NCBI GenBank assembly: GCA_013397935.1
Contig: VZRN01011460.1
Coordinates: forward strand, 3,892,192 to 3,956,191
Source: Dasyornis broadbenti
Lineage: Eukaryota; Chordata; Aves; Passeriformes; Dasyornithidae
Direction: 5' to 3'
Length of the DNA: 64,000 nucleotides
Positions 1 through 14,300 of the stretch are shown here, piece after piece. The position numbers and the translations under genes are program-made. Position 1 is the stretch's first letter; each line of letters opens with the position of its first letter. The notes beneath the pieces were generated by a model that had not been told where the DNA came from, did not search any database, and saw only the letters and a program-made list of their open reading frames with translations.

Positions 1-1086
1 TCAGCTAAAGGCCATGAAATAAGATGAGAAGGCAGAATTCTGTACCATTTGACAAAGACCATTCAGGGACAGTGGAGCTGAGAATCAGACATTCTCCAAC
101 GAGAGCCCTGGCTCCAACCTCCTCCTGTGTGTTGGTCTGGTAATAACACACAGTGCAAGTATGACCCTGTTCATAGTGTTAATGACAATTTTTTGGGTTT
201 GGCTTCAAACAAGCGAAGTGTCAATTTGCTGTGGAAAGTCCTCAGTGGTATTCCAGACTGAAACAGACTGTCTGCTCCTCAGAGGTTCATGTTTGTAAAA
301 TTTAGTGGATCTGAGTCAACTGGCTTAGGGATGCAGGAGTCTGAAGATATTTCTACAAAAAGTCTCTGAATCTTACTGCCAGCAGGAAATTCTTTGACTT
401 TTTGATTTATTTACATCCACATTTTCATATCCCAGTTTGATGACAGCCATCCACTGACAATGAGTTTTATGGAGTGAACATAGATGGATAAACTGTCACA
501 CAAACTGACATCCACAGTTTTACTCATCTGATGATGGAAGCTGGCACCAGCTCATCTGTGTGAATGAGAGAAGACAGCACAGGGTGGAGATGTATCGTAA
601 GGGGCTGTTAAAGTCCCTGAACACAAACACAAGGAGTTCATAATTGATGAGGTAAGGATGTAAGAGCCAGATGGATTTCTATCACACAGTCTTTTTTCAT
701 CCTCATTTATCTTCTTTTCTGTCCAAGTATGCAGGAGTTGCAGGTTTCAATGATGCACTGCTACCCTGCCCAATACCCACTGTGGCCAAAATGCACCATT
801 GCATATGGAGCCCTCCTACTGCAACTGCCAGGTACAGCACAGGGCAGCCTATTCCCCAAGAAAGGACGTGCAATTCCAACTCTGCTAAACCAACACTGCT
901 GCAGTTTACAAAGAAACAAGGACTACAGAAAGGTGACCAATTCTGTTTTGAGTATCACTCTGCTTTTTTTTCTTTTGAAGCTTTTGATAAACTTCAAAAT
1001 TACTAAAGTGAATAGTTTCAGAATTTCAAAATTCACAGGTAAGCATTTTTGTAGACCAACATGCATCAACTGCAAACGTAATTATC
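1..1086. other. Intronic sequence, nothing recognisable
   Basis: AT-rich unique-looking sequence at the left edge. Small ORFs here have no recognisable domain, and I saw no repeat or RNA gene. Confidence 0.6.
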
Positions 1087-1087
1087 A

Positions 1088-1350
1088 CAGAATGGTTTGA
1101 ATTGCAAGGGACCTTAAAGATCATCTCATTCCAATCCCCTTGCAATCGACAGGGATATCCTCCATTAGACCAGATTGCTCAGGGACGCAGCATTAAACCC
1201 TGCCGTGAACACTTCCAGGAATGGGGCATCCAAAATTTTTCTTGGCAACATGTTCCAGTGCTTCACCACCTTCATGGTAGATTTTTTCTAATATCCAGTC
1301 TAATCCTACATGCTTTCAGTTTAAAGCCATTATCCCTTGTCCTCATTTCC
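1088..1350 (-). mobile_element. CR1 LINE 3'-end fragment
   Basis: Read on the minus strand, this matches the familiar CR1 3' UTR. It includes the 'proceeds to phrase' of a flagged AAAGCCATTATC-type start (as TTTAAAGCC on the plus strand), the segment corresponding to 'gaggcactggaacaggttgcc', the 'ccattcctggaagtgttcac' block, and the terminal 'aaggtcccttgcaattcaaaccattctgtga'-type end near 1088. It is 5'-truncated, as most avian CR1 copies are, and visibly diverged from the consensus, so probably old. Subfamily not assigned. Confidence 0.9.
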
Positions 1351-4300
1351 AAAATCATAATATATCATTACTAATTGGATATCTTTGATACTGAGACCCT
1401 CCAGAGTTACTGTATTAACTAGTCTGTGTAGACACTAACATGCAAAGAAAAGTTTTTTCATGAAAAGACAGAATTACATGCATTTTAATTCAAGCTATGG
1501 AGAGATCAGGACCAAGAAAAAGCAAAGTGCACCCATTTATTTCTGCTTACAGGAGCCCAGTAAAGAAAGTGATGCTGACCCTGTGCAGCTGCAGCACCGT
1601 ATCTGAAGAGGACTTCCAATGGCTTGCACTGCAAAAATACCAATGAAACCACTCATTGTCTCTCAGCTCTCAGAAAGTCATTATTTAAGTTAGGAATTTA
1701 CAACCTCTCTATAATAAAGAGTAGATTAACTGTATAAGCGAATTCATCCCATACTAAGGAATGCAGCTAAGAAAAATAAGATGTGTGACCCTACAAGATG
1801 TCTCTTGCCACCATCAACTGGAAAAGCTAAAACAACTAAAATTACACAAGTTGTCTGATCTCAACACATGAAGTCAAAAGAAGTAATTTGATCCCCTTGT
1901 TCTTTTGACTGAGTTGGGGTGCTTGATTCTATGTTAACTGAATTACTTTCCATGATCTGTTCTACCTACAAATAGAAGACAATGCTTCAAAAGAAGCAAA
2001 AACCAGACAATGAAATTGATTTTAAAATTAGATTTAGCTCTTTGTCATACTTGAAAAAACTACAACAACTGAAGGCTGCTGTCACTCACAGAAACACAAT
2101 GAAAATCATAAAAACAGAGCGGCTAAAATTAATTTTTATAGAAGAAACATATAAGGATATTTTTCTTTCTTTTTCTGTTGTGCTTTTTACAACAGCTGAG
2201 AGGCAACATGGACATTGCCTACTCCAGCTATTGCAATGCAGAGAAAGAGCTGTAATAAATTTTGCACTTGTCCTAGAGAGGTTGGAGGATTGAGTCCTTA
2301 TCTTAAACACCAAACGTGATTAATTTGATTCAATGGGACTACTCACATTAGCAAAAACATTTGTATATGTGCCTGTTTGCAGAGTAAGACCTAAAGCAAT
2401 TCTGTTCTCCTTGACATTCTTTCATGCAGAGGGCCTTTTATTTTCCATATATGACACTCATATTTTATACATGGCAGCTTGGAGAGTGTCACTTTCATCA
2501 ACCTCGGCACCCTTCTTAAATCCTGTAATGCACTGAAGCTTGTGTCGGAATATGGCAAGTCTCTATTCTGCACTTGAAATAAAGGAGGAAGTTGTTGTTT
2601 GAAAACACAACTGAGAGAAGTGAAATAAAGTATATAATTTTGTGAAGAAACAGAAACACATATGATTCATGCATCTTTCATGGTTTTAGATCACAAGACT
2701 GTGCTTGCAAAGTACACATACATTGTGTGAGCTGGACTCAGATAATTTGGGATTAAAATCTGAATAAAAATAAGTAAAATAATTATCTGAATAAGCAAAC
2801 ATTAATTGGAAGTAATTTCCGTCATTTTCACTTCTCTGAATAATTATACCTGTGGGCTATTATGAATAATTTATGAGATGGCATGCGGTTTACATGTAGC
2901 CCTGAAAGTCTATGCATTTATAATATGATCATTCCAAATAATTCTGGGGCAAACCATGCCTGGTAAGTGACTTCTGCACAAACAGTTTTTCAGCCTTAGG
3001 ATACTTTAAGCTTCTTTTAACGGAGCAACGCACTCAACAACAAAAAAAAAAAAGAAAAAATTAAAAAAAAAAAAAGTATTTTTAGTTTATTTAAATCTCT
3101 CTCCTGCAAGTGGCATTCAATAATTCATTAAAATCTTGTAAATCCAAACTTCCTTTAAGCTTTGCGAAATATTGACTAACTACTTTATATATTGATCTTT
3201 ACAGTGATTAAATTTTTAAGGCACTTGAGACTAAATTCTGGTAAGGCCACGATCCTTTCCCAGCAGCATACAAATTATCTCGTGCAGCCCAAACCATTCT
3301 GAGCACTCTGCTCTATTTTTAGAAGTACAACATTGTTTCAAGAACAAAAACCCAACTCATAGTTCCAGCACAATATTTTCTGACACAGTGGAATATATGG
3401 GGACAATTTAAAACAATTATATACCATTCTATTGAAAATCCTGTTGGCCAAGAAATGGTTCATTGTACATATACTAAAAAAACCCCCCAAGAATATGCAA
3501 AAACCCTTTCTTTTTTTTTCGGCCAGAGTGAATTTTAGTCTTGACCAAAGATGAAAAAGGCACTTGCAAGAATACAATAGGACTGCACATTCTTTCCTCT
3601 CAAGATCACTGTGCAGATTTGTAAACACACAGTACTTTGTCTTCTAGCATAAGTAAACTATATTTAATGATTAGAGGACTACTGTATGAAGAGATAAACT
3701 AGAACAAAAGACATTCTGCAAAACACAATTCAGTCTATATATATAAATTAGCCATTCACAATACTGGCGTCTTGTAATAATTTTTGGCCTTTAAAGTAAA
3801 ATTTTTATAGCTTTCTTTGTTTCCAACACATTTACTGGTTTTTATAGCACATTTTACTCTTTCCTTTTCAAGATGCAGTGGAAAGAAAAACCCAAAACCA
3901 GAAACTGAGTGTTTCAAAGCCTCTAAGTTTATTTATGAATTCTTCTCTGCCTAAACTGGGTATCTCCAAACTACGTCTATTGTTTTCCTGTGCCCTTTAA
4001 ATTCAGATTGGAGTTTGTTGTTTTATCCATACTTCACTTGTACATCTGAACCTATCTTCAAACTATACACTACAACGTTCTGTAGAAATACAAAAAAAAA
4101 AAAAAAAAAACAGAAAGAAGCATGTTCCTGACAACCATCCAAAGCACTGACATAGCTCCATCTTCCACCCACTACATTTTGCTAATTATATCTCAACAGC
4201 TCAGCTCTCTCTCAAGACAGAGAAGGAGACAGATGACACTGTCAGTGTGCCAGGCAAAAGAGTTGGGGGAAAGAGAACATAAGCAACCAAGGGAACCCCA

Positions 4301-7300
4301 TGAGGGTGGAGAATAGAGAGTTGCTAAATTTTGTAGCAACTACATAAACCCAGTTCAATTGTATGTAAAGATGACATGTGCTTAAAACCTGTTCTGAAGC
4401 TGTGGTATGCCAAGAACTACCATGTGCATTCCTTCTGTGAAGAAAAAAGGTGGTTTGGACACAAATTTGGTGTCAGAGATGTAAGAAAAAAAAAGCCTGT
4501 TCAAAATAACACAGAAAAAAAGACTCAAAAGTCTCCTCTTTAAATAACTTTCCTTGGATTCAACATCCTCCAACTCCTGCTACCGCATATTTTTGCTTCT
4601 CTCCAACAAAAACATGACCTTTTGAGCTTGGATTACTGTATCTCTTATACATTCTTTCAAGATCTTCCAGTAACACTAAGCATCTTGCCTACCTTCATCC
4701 AGAGATACTTGCATCCTAGTAGCACTTTAAATTAGTGAGCACATACAAAAAATAGTGATTTTTACAAAGAGAGTTGGTACTGCATCAGTAACAAAATTTA
4801 GTAACCCTTAGCCCTGCCTGGAAAGGGCATTGAGCAATATCTACCCTACTTGGAAGCTGTTGATATATTTCAGAAGTGCATCAACTTCCTTTTTGAAAAA
4901 GTAAAGGTCACTAGCCAGAGAACATGATTCCAGATGTCCTTTCTTGACTTTATTGCTTTACGTTTTGCTGCAAGAGTGATTACACATAAAATTTTCCTTC
5001 CATAACATATGTTACATCATATCCAAGCATATGCTTAAGTTGCTTATAACGCTGAAGTACACTACCTAGTTTCATAATCAAAGCTCTAGTACCCCCTTCA
5101 TTCTAAGAGAAACATTTAAGGTTCTTAATACAGAGAGCCATTCAATAAAGTCAAGGCGAGAAACAAACACAGCTTACTTACAGCACTTACTTGTGATGTA
5201 AATGAGGAAACACAAGTTAATTTTGAATGGGGAGAAAAGCAGCAAACCCAAACAATCTGCTTTAGTTCTGAATCAACTATGCAGGCAGACACGTTACCCC
5301 ACCCTTCCCTTGGTATCTATTGCCAATGGCACACCACAAGAAAACTTCAGCACTATTAGTTGTAGACCTATAATAGCTAGAACAAATTTCTGTGGGCCAG
5401 GTACCCCTGCATATTACTTTAAATGCATGAGGAGCGAGAGGAAGATGCTGTTCCATGTAATGATTCTCGTGACAGTGTACCTTAGCTGATTTCAAACCCT
5501 TCTAGCAGAAACAGCATGTCAAGAGAAGAAATGGTAAGACCAAAAAACACCATCTTCAACCATATCCAAATGCCAGTATAAAAAGAGCATTAAATGCAAA
5601 GATGATTCAGGGAAATTTGGCTTAACTTTAAGTGAATGCCTGATGTGTTATGAAGTTTTTTTTAAAAAAGAACAACAAAACACAATACAGCATCTTCCTC
5701 TATTGCCTTGTATTTGCAGTTGAAAGGAGAAAAGTAAAGTTTGATATCAAGCATTTTCTATTTTATAGGACACAGATGGCACCAAACAGTGTGCAAGTTC
5801 TTACAGAAATACTCATTTTTCATTCTTACTGACTAAGTGGCCATTCAAAAAATTAGTTAATCTTATAACAACCTACATGGCTATTTCACATGAAAAACTC
5901 CACTAAACTGGATCATCATTTCATATTCTATTTTTCCCCTGAAAAAGGTATTGGCCAGTCTTCAACTACCTATGCTAGAAATTATAAGGAAGCAGAGAGA
6001 GATCAGAAAGCACAGAGGTCCACTGAATCCTGAAGATCCAGTTAAGTGCCAGTCACTGGTCAAACGTACCCAGGAAAGGCAAGTCAGCTCCTGAAATGAG
6101 ACACAAATGGGCAGCAAATGCCAGCAAGTTTTTGGATGTGAAGCATGGTAATACCAAACAAAAGTAAGATGAAGGCTGCTTTGATAATTGCACATAACCT
6201 TTGTCTTCCAAATAGGGAACTATTTAAGAAAGCAGTTACAGAGCAAATCAATTTAGCAAACTTCACTGAAGTTTTATTTGCATGGGGTACTGAGATCCAT
6301 GTGCCTACAGAAAAATACCATACTTGAAAACTTTTTGAGAGTGTAAACCAACTCCAATTTTTGCTACCTCCAAGAATTCAGAATTACAGTTTTGACACAG
6401 ACTGGCTTTGCTTTCTTTTTCAGGTATTATCTATTTAAGAGGGTAATTTTGTAAATCTCTGTATTCTCAGAGTTAAACACAAATGCACAAGTGCAAGAGA
6501 ATCATGCATGTCTGATTGAAGCATCTATGATTAAGCAAATATAATATCCTGCCCTCATTTCCACATTTAAGGATAAACATGCCTTAAAGCAGAGGAAAAA
6601 CAGCTAGTAGACAAAACATTTTTAATTCATGTTTGTAAGGAAGTAAAGAAGAAACGCTTAAGGGGGGATATATTTTAAACCAAAAGACAGTCAACACAAA
6701 AAAGGTTTGACACATTAATAGCATGCAGTATTTTACTACATAAATACTAAGAACTAAAGCAAACAATTTACCAAAAGAAATCCAGATTTTACACATGGGA
6801 ACCTGGTGCTGTATCATCACACATGAAGTCTAAATCCTATCATGTACACCTCCTCAGAGTACAAATGTCTGGAATAATACAATCTGAAATAAGTAATTAT
6901 TTTAATGCAGTAAGAAGTATTATCTACAAAACTCTTGCTAGGCACCCTGTACTTTAAATGGTCTATTAAAAAGGAAAGCTGGCTTATCTAAAGATCAGTC
7001 TTTCAAATTAATACCTTTTATGTTCTAAATAATGTATTGTAGCTAAGCAGCAGGGAAATTGGAAAATTTATGAGTAACATTATAGGTGATTATAAAAAAT
7101 TAACTTTTCCTTTTTTTTCCTTGAAGGAATCTGGCATACTATTCTTTTTTAACTCTCAGTAAGCCAAACTCTCAGTAAACCATCTGCAAATACTCATGAT
7201 ATTCCTTTTTATTCTTTTCAATTAACAGCTTTTCTGCATTAATACTAAACACAGACTGACATGATCCTTTTGGGAACATACATGACTTTACATGTGGTCT

Positions 7301-10300
7301 CTATCCATAAAATAAAGTTGGAGAGCCAAATCTGTCACAGTGGTCAGCAGAGCTTCATAACTCAGTGTAATAAGTTTTTTAATGTAATAATAGAATTCAT
7401 GAGAATTTTCATATTTTCCAGAACAGTGGATTAGAGATAAATGAAAGATATACAAGCCTGCAATATCTACACAAAGCCCAAACCCTTCTCTGTGTTCACA
7501 AATTGTCCCGTGGTAGCTCAATGTGCAAGAGGACTAAATAGCATAAATATCCAAACACCTGAAGATGAAGACCTAGCCAGACCGATATATTTTGGTACAT
7601 AACAACTACCCCACAAAAAAAAAAAAAAATTGTCCTTAATTGTGTTTTATATAAAGGAAGAAGAACCATATCTTGCAGGAAGAAAGGAAAAAAAAAAAAA
7701 AGGGGAAAGAAAAAAACCAAACCAACAAAAATAAACACCAAAAAATCCCAGAACAAGGAGCTTAAGTTTTTATCACATTATTTCTTAAGATGCACCCCTG
7801 TTTGAGTCAGGAGGGCTACAATGATACAAGGCAAGAGACACACATTTTTGTCCTGTAAAGCCATTACAGCTCTTCATGATCCTTGAGAATATGAGCCTGC
7901 ATTGCTATGTTCTTCAGCAATCAAAGTCCACAGCTAATGAGCTTTTGTTTCCCATTATTTTCAATGATATAAAACAACACAAAAGCTCTCACACTCACTC
8001 CACAACTGAGCAGGCTACAGTTTGTCTGGTCTTCAGCTTGCAGGTGGACCCCCTCAGCTTAAATAAACCTCGAAAACTCAGTTTAAATTTACCTGTACTG
8101 CACCAATAAAGTGCATTACCACAGCTCCATATACCATTCTACACACTGAAGCTTATGCAGGGAGGAGAAGCAGAACACTGGAAGTCTCATTTTCTTTTAA
8201 TTCACCCTTATCACTGTCATTTGCACCTTCAGTGGGTTTGAGTAGATAAAAATTATTTCCTATTTCAAGGGTTTACTTTCTTTCCCTTTCCCAGTTATCA
8301 CTTCAGTGATACACCCACACTCCAAGCATGGGAGAGAATACTTAACTGTAGATTTCCAATGAGTTCTGTATTTTTGACAGTGGTACCGTGATCGTAGTAA
8401 ACTTAGAAAATAATTATAGAGCAATCACTTAAATACCTGCACATTCTTGGATATAGATGCATCATTAAACAACAAGGAAGAAACGCAACCACCCAAACAA
8501 AAACAAAACAAAACAAAACCAGCCAAATCCCCAACACTTTATCCTGAATGATAGTTCCATAAGGTCAATGTCAATTAAATCTTAAGCGTTCCTTTCATGG
8601 TTCAGCTGTTGAGCCTTCCTATATAATTCTGCTAGAATATACAGCATATAAAATGAGTAGCGGAGCTTGTATTTCTATTCTGTCATTCTCTATTAGTGTT
8701 GTGTACAGAAAACAAGACCTAAACAGTTAGTGATGAGTGAGGTGAAGAAGGGAAATGAAAATGTCAAATGCAGGAAGAAACTGTTAAATGGCACCAAGCG
8801 CCTGAATGAGGTGTTTGTCTACCCATGTGCTGCTTGTCTTTCTCAATCTATCATCAGAAAGCACAAGGAACCTCAGGAGGGATGAATGTCCTAAGCCAGA
8901 AGGATGGAGTGGGCTACATCCCTGACTGCCTCAGGCAATAGCATGCTTGCCCTAAACTGTCAGTTTATGGTCTTCACTGCAATCTGCCTCCCGTCAATGT
9001 AAAATTCAGAAATTGAAATCCAATGCGACTTGCAGCCTTCAAAAATAAAGAGTATACCCTTTTTTCCCTCCAAAAAATTTGACAGAATGATGATTACAGG
9101 AATTTTCAGGGGAGATCACAGCATGGGAGGGGACACATATTCAAGTATACCAACTTGCCCCATTTTTCACGCAGATTGATGCTGAGAGATAAGAGACTGC
9201 CTGTAAACAGCTGGCCCAAATGACCATCTGACCATGAAAGAGAAACACAGGCTAAAATTTGAAAGGAAGTCCTAATGGAAATGTAAAACAGAGAGAAGCA
9301 GCACTGCCATTACTGTCATTAAGCAAGGACTGGAATGACAGAAGATCAAAATAGTTAAAAATGCAAAAAGACAGAAACATGGTTAACTTTGTATGTATCA
9401 TTTCATGTCCCCTACTTCAAAACAAGCAGTAAGATACAAACAGGAGGTAAACTAACAGGTAGCATACTCACATGCTCTCAATGAGCAACAATTCTGACTC
9501 AAAGACCACAGGCCACCTACTTGTAAAAACGGTAACATCACAAGCACACCATGATAAGCAGTTTAACCTAGTTCTGTTTTGCCTTTTGGTTTTTTTCCTT
9601 AAGTATATTTCTTCTTACATGTGATGCTGGGGGTCTGAGCATATTACAAACAGAAGAGGTCTACATGAATGTTAAATTCAGAATGGCTGTTTCTCTTTTA
9701 CATCACAAAAGCATGCTAAGAGGATTATATCCTACTTCACCAAAGAACAGTGATTTAGAGTTTATTTTGTTAAACCTTTCTTCTAAGTGGAGATTTTAAA
9801 GAGTTATTTTTACATTTTCTAAGAATAATTTACAAATGAAGGCACATTATTAATATTAAATATTCCAGAATGTTTACAATAGTAACAGAAACCATGGATG
9901 TCATCCCTCAGTCATCCACAGACACAAAGCCAAAGCCCAGATCTGACCGTATTTTATTAAGAGACCTAAAAGTTCACAACCGTTTATTGTAGTCTAAGCC
10001 ACACTGGGGTCTTGCACTGAAAGTTTTTATTATAGGGAGTCCTCATTAAGTACACGGTTAATTAATTAAACCAACTGCATTTTGTTTAAGATCTCCAATA
10101 AATGCCTTCATTCACAGCCAGATTACAACTTGAAAAATAATGTTATATAACTTGCACAGTCATAAAAAATCAAAACTAAAAAAATTTGTAAATTTTATAT
10201 TCAGAAGCATCCCAGTTCTACTACAGTTTTATGGAACCCCACATTCAGGCTACCATCCAATTAAATGTCAGCACAGTAAGATCATCGTTTAAATCATCTG

Positions 10301-11295
10301 AGACCTGAACTGTACATCCCCATGACAAAGATGAATGTTGCAATCTTTTGGGTTTTACATGCAACATACTTAGAATGAGACATTGTGCTATAACAGAGCC
10401 TACTGCTACTCGCAACAGAACTGTGTCCTCTTAACAAATCACCAGAGTCCAGGCAAGCATATGCTGGTAATTTATGGACAGACAGTGTAGGTGAAAGGGA
10501 TGCTGAAAACACAGCAGCTCTGGCAATTCATGCCCAATTTGCCAGATGCTTCAAGCAGGAATCAAGACAACCTGTACCCAGCACAGTCTTTACTGTCTTT
10601 AGGGCAACTACATCACAATCAACAAGATTTTTTTGAATAGCCTCCAGAATCTTAAGTAGTTGTTGGCATAGATTACACTTTGGCAAAGGGGCAGGCTTTA
10701 AAGCTGATACAGACCTCAGAAGCTAACTGTGTAATTCTGACAGGGGTCTGTGCCAAGCCAGGCCATGGTTTCACCTTCTCCCCCATATGATGAGCACAGC
10801 TTCCAACCTAACATTCATATATAAACAGGAAATAAAACAGTTGGTGGAAGACTGTCACACAGCATGAATATCTGTTCTGGATTCCTCTAATGGTGTTTAG
10901 TACAAGCATTAAAAAAACCATAAAGTGTAGTTTGTCAACATAAGTATTACTGCAAGAATTTTCAACCTATTTATAGGTATTAAGAGATGTAGAAACTGCT
11001 TAAATGGAAAGCAATTCAAACAAAGGGCTATTTACACACTGCTTTTGATTTTTGCGCTGCTATTCCTATTATTTGATCCCATCAGGAGACAGCAGTAGGA
11101 TTTGCAACACATCTTACATCTCTTTTTTTTTTATTTGGTTGTTTTTTTTGTTTTAAATGCAAATTGTCTCAATATCTTGAATTGTAGCCTTTTCCACTTA
11201 CAGACACAGTGCTTGTAAACTAATTACAGTGTGTGAATCTCTATTTATCTTTGTCCTCACCACTCAATAATTTGGTGTGATACCAAGTAACACCA
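1351..11295. other. Intronic sequence with simple A-rich repeats only
   Basis: No gene is recognisable here. Low-complexity stretches include an A-rich run at 3042-3075, a 19-base A run at 4092-4110, A-rich and purine-rich tracts at 7615-7629 and about 7676-7735, and a CAAAA-type repeat at about 8495-8520. The remainder looks like diverged unique DNA. Open frames are short, lack known domains and have no flanking splice logic that I can support. Confidence 0.6.
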
Positions 11296-11384
11296 TCATA
11301 GATCACAGAATATTCTGACTTGGAAGGGACCCACAGAATCATCAAGTCAAGCTCTTAAGTGAATGGTTCATACAGGGATTGAAC
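11296..11384 (-). mobile_element. TguSINE1-like SINE remnant (tRNA-Ile head fragment plus CR1 tail)
   Basis: On the minus strand the sequence runs GTTCAATCCCTGTATGAACCA (11364-11384). This resembles the T-arm and 3' end of tRNA-Ile. It is followed by TTCACTTAAGAGCTTGACT and then a CR1-type tail (GGGTCCCTTCCAAGTCAGAA, TATTCTGTGATC) down to about 11296. That order, tRNA-Ile 3' part joined to a CR1-like 3' end, is the architecture of TguSINE1, known from passerine birds. The element is 5'-truncated inside the tRNA T-arm, so the A and B box promoter is mostly lost and the copy cannot be transcriptionally autonomous. Identification relies on remembered consensus. Confidence 0.8.
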
Positions 11385-14300
11385 ACTTTCTCTGCCTTTC
11401 ACCCTATCTGTCCCTGAAAAAAAAAAAAAGGCTAACAATTAAATTTAATTACCCACCTTCTAAACTCCCCAGTCTCTGGCACTGCACAGGCTGAAGTGCT
11501 TGGCCTTTCAGCCCCTTTACTTCTCACTGCCTCTTTTTACCTCCTCCCAAGACTCTGCTTTTGCACAAGCACACATAGCAAAATATGCTGTGTAAGGGTT
11601 ACTGATGACATTTAGGGGAAGAGGGCATGGGAAGAGACTTCTAAAGACAAAATAATTTTTAAGGAAACCCCCAACAGTGTCTCAATACTCACTTTCACAA
11701 AACAAAAGTAAACGTAGTAACACAGTGAGGTTTGCCATTCTATCCCCACCAGCACAATATTCTCTATGGGAAAGAAGGAAGAGAAACAGGACAGGGGCCA
11801 CAGAGGGAGAAGTAGTAGTAGGTAGCCGCAGTGACTTATGACACAGGATTTCTCTCTTACCAGGACTAATCTCCATTTACTCTACTAGGATGGAGCTTCT
11901 TTATGGAATACTTCATCTACAGCAGGGGATTATTGATTCACCATCCATCAGAAACAAATTTTCTTTTTTATTTTCCTTTAAGCCAAATAGCTTTGAAGAT
12001 AGAGTTCTGCTGGATACATACAACAAGTTTGTTTCTTATTTAGTGGCTTATTCCCAGGTGCAGAAATGACATCCCAAATTTGAAAGTAATTCACCTTCAC
12101 CCTCATCCCACCATAACTATATATCTGTCTTAACAGTATCACTATCATTGACCACAGGTCAGATTGCCTCAGGTCAGGTGAATTTGCAATGATCCGATGA
12201 TATAAAAATAATTTAATTTGAAGGGAAGAGAAAGCCCCATAAGATACAAGTAAAAGACAAACTGCTCAGTCTTTCCTTCTAACTCCAATAATCACAGAAA
12301 GAGCGACTCACTATCAAAACAGCGCTGGTTTTCTAAATGAAAAAGGGACTCTCACCCCTGGCCCCAGAATGCCAATCAGCGAAGTCAAGAAAGGCTTCCA
12401 ACTGGACAAATGAGGAAATGCAGCTTTTTTGTTCATCCCAGTGAAAAACAATCCCAATGGTTTTTCCAGTAAATGCAGATTCTGATCATAAAAATATTCT
12501 GCTGGAATTTTTATTTGTTCTTTTTTAAATAACTGATTATCAGTCAACTATTCTCCAAGCCTGGTTCATCTCTCCAAAGCTTTAGCTAAGGGTTCCTATT
12601 AGGAAAACTACAGCCTGCCAGTGCATAAGTGCTCACATTAACAGACACAAAACTAAAAATGCAACCATAACAATTTTAAATTTGAATTCACCATAGTGTT
12701 GCTTTTACCCCAGCAGCTCTGATAAGTTGCTCAAGGTTCTAGTTAATAAAAGGTCACTCTGTAGCAATTTTTTTCCATATTTTTTAATGTCAGAGAAATC
12801 CCCAGGGCTCTTGCGAGTTGCTCTGCAAATGCCGTAACGCAGAATGGAAGAGAACAGCGTTTGGGTTGGGGTGGGCATCTGTGAGAAACCAAACCCTCTT
12901 CGTCCCCAAGGTGACAGTGAAGACGAATTCACTGTACAGACTCATGCAGACAGACAGAGCTACTGAGGGCTACGACAGTGTGCTCTTAGTGCCCTCACGC
13001 AAAATCTGCAGAATAGACACTGCTTTTCCTTCTACCTGCTTGTGGCACACACTCATCATCCAGTGTTTCAACAAGTCAAAAGAGACCGGAGAGCTGGAGA
13101 GGACAAGGACTAAAAGAACACAATTCAACCAGAATCACTCAAAAAGAGTAACTTGGCAGACAAGCAATTCAGCACAATAAACTAATCACTTCCAGACTGA
13201 AAAGTCTCACTGAATGAAATAACTAGAGTGCTATATGGAAACACTGCACATCAGGAAGACTGTAATTACCTTCTGAAAAAAATAGAGAAGGAAATTACAA
13301 CAAGAAAAATGAATTAGAAGGTATAGTCAGCAAGTTTAAAGATTAAAATCACTACTTTTCACAGAATGAAGAAACTCAAACTACTATACTTTCATCTCTA
13401 GATATAATAATGGTAACAGGAGTTGGTTATTCAAAAATATGGAATCCATGAAACTGGACATGCTAGCTAGCACATGTCTCATCACTCCAGTTTACACTGA
13501 CTATTTCTTCCTATGTCCTTCTGCTAAGGGGAAGAAAAAGAATTCATTGCACAGCAAAAAGGGTTAAGGTACGAAACATTCTAGACCAAAGTTAGAAAGA
13601 CAACATAAGAACTACATAAGAACTACATCCAAGTCTGCTTTGTATTTCACAGCGTCATGGCCAAATTACAGTACTTATTTTTCCTTCTATTGCAAACACT
13701 GAAATAACTGTTCATATCTGTCTCTCCTCCACATTAGGCAGCTGATGCTGAAGCCTACAATAAGAAATCTCTTTAAACTCTGTGAAGAACTCCATAGCCC
13801 ACACACCAGAAAATGCAGCCACATTGGCTACCTATGACACTAACACAGTCCCAGAGTAGACTGTCCCTTATCTGAAAGCTCCCATTTCTTCAAAAGAGAC
13901 GTAAGTCACACTACTGAAGGTGCAATACATGTGATGCCACAGCTAAAGCTCCAGGTACATAAGAGATGAACAATTAACATGGTATTTCTAATTTTCTAGG
14001 CATATTGCAAGGTTGCCATTAGCCCAAAGCACAGAAGACCAAAAAGATTTTCACAGCGAAATTATTTTTTGGGCATTTGTTACCACTGGCGAGAAGTTCA
14101 CATATACGGTCAATTTTTACACCCTGAGCACATAATTAAAAATTAATAAATATGTCTTTGCTGAATGGAGGTCTCATCTCAGATGGCCAACTGCTTTCCT
14201 TCATTTACCTTAAGGTGTTTTGGGTGTTTTTTATGTTGTTCAAGCTTTTAATGACCATGTTTATTCCAGCAGGGTTCTGAACTGAAATATGTTTAGGTCT

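Noticed and set aside
671..1374. Cluster of three short plus-strand ORFs at the left edge
   Set aside because: The last overlaps an antisense CR1 tail and the others have no domain or start-site support.
9085..9170. Possible CR1 tail around GATCACAGCATGGGAGGGGA
   Set aside because: Only scattered similarity to a CR1 end; too short and diverged to support.
11364..11384. Possible functional tRNA-Ile gene
   Set aside because: Only the T-arm end is present. The acceptor, D and anticodon arms are missing and a CR1 tail follows, so it is a SINE remnant.
12818..13180. 120-codon plus-strand ORF in the intron
   Set aside because: No recognisable domain, no family resemblance and no splice signals that would make it an exon. 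Expected by chance over this length.
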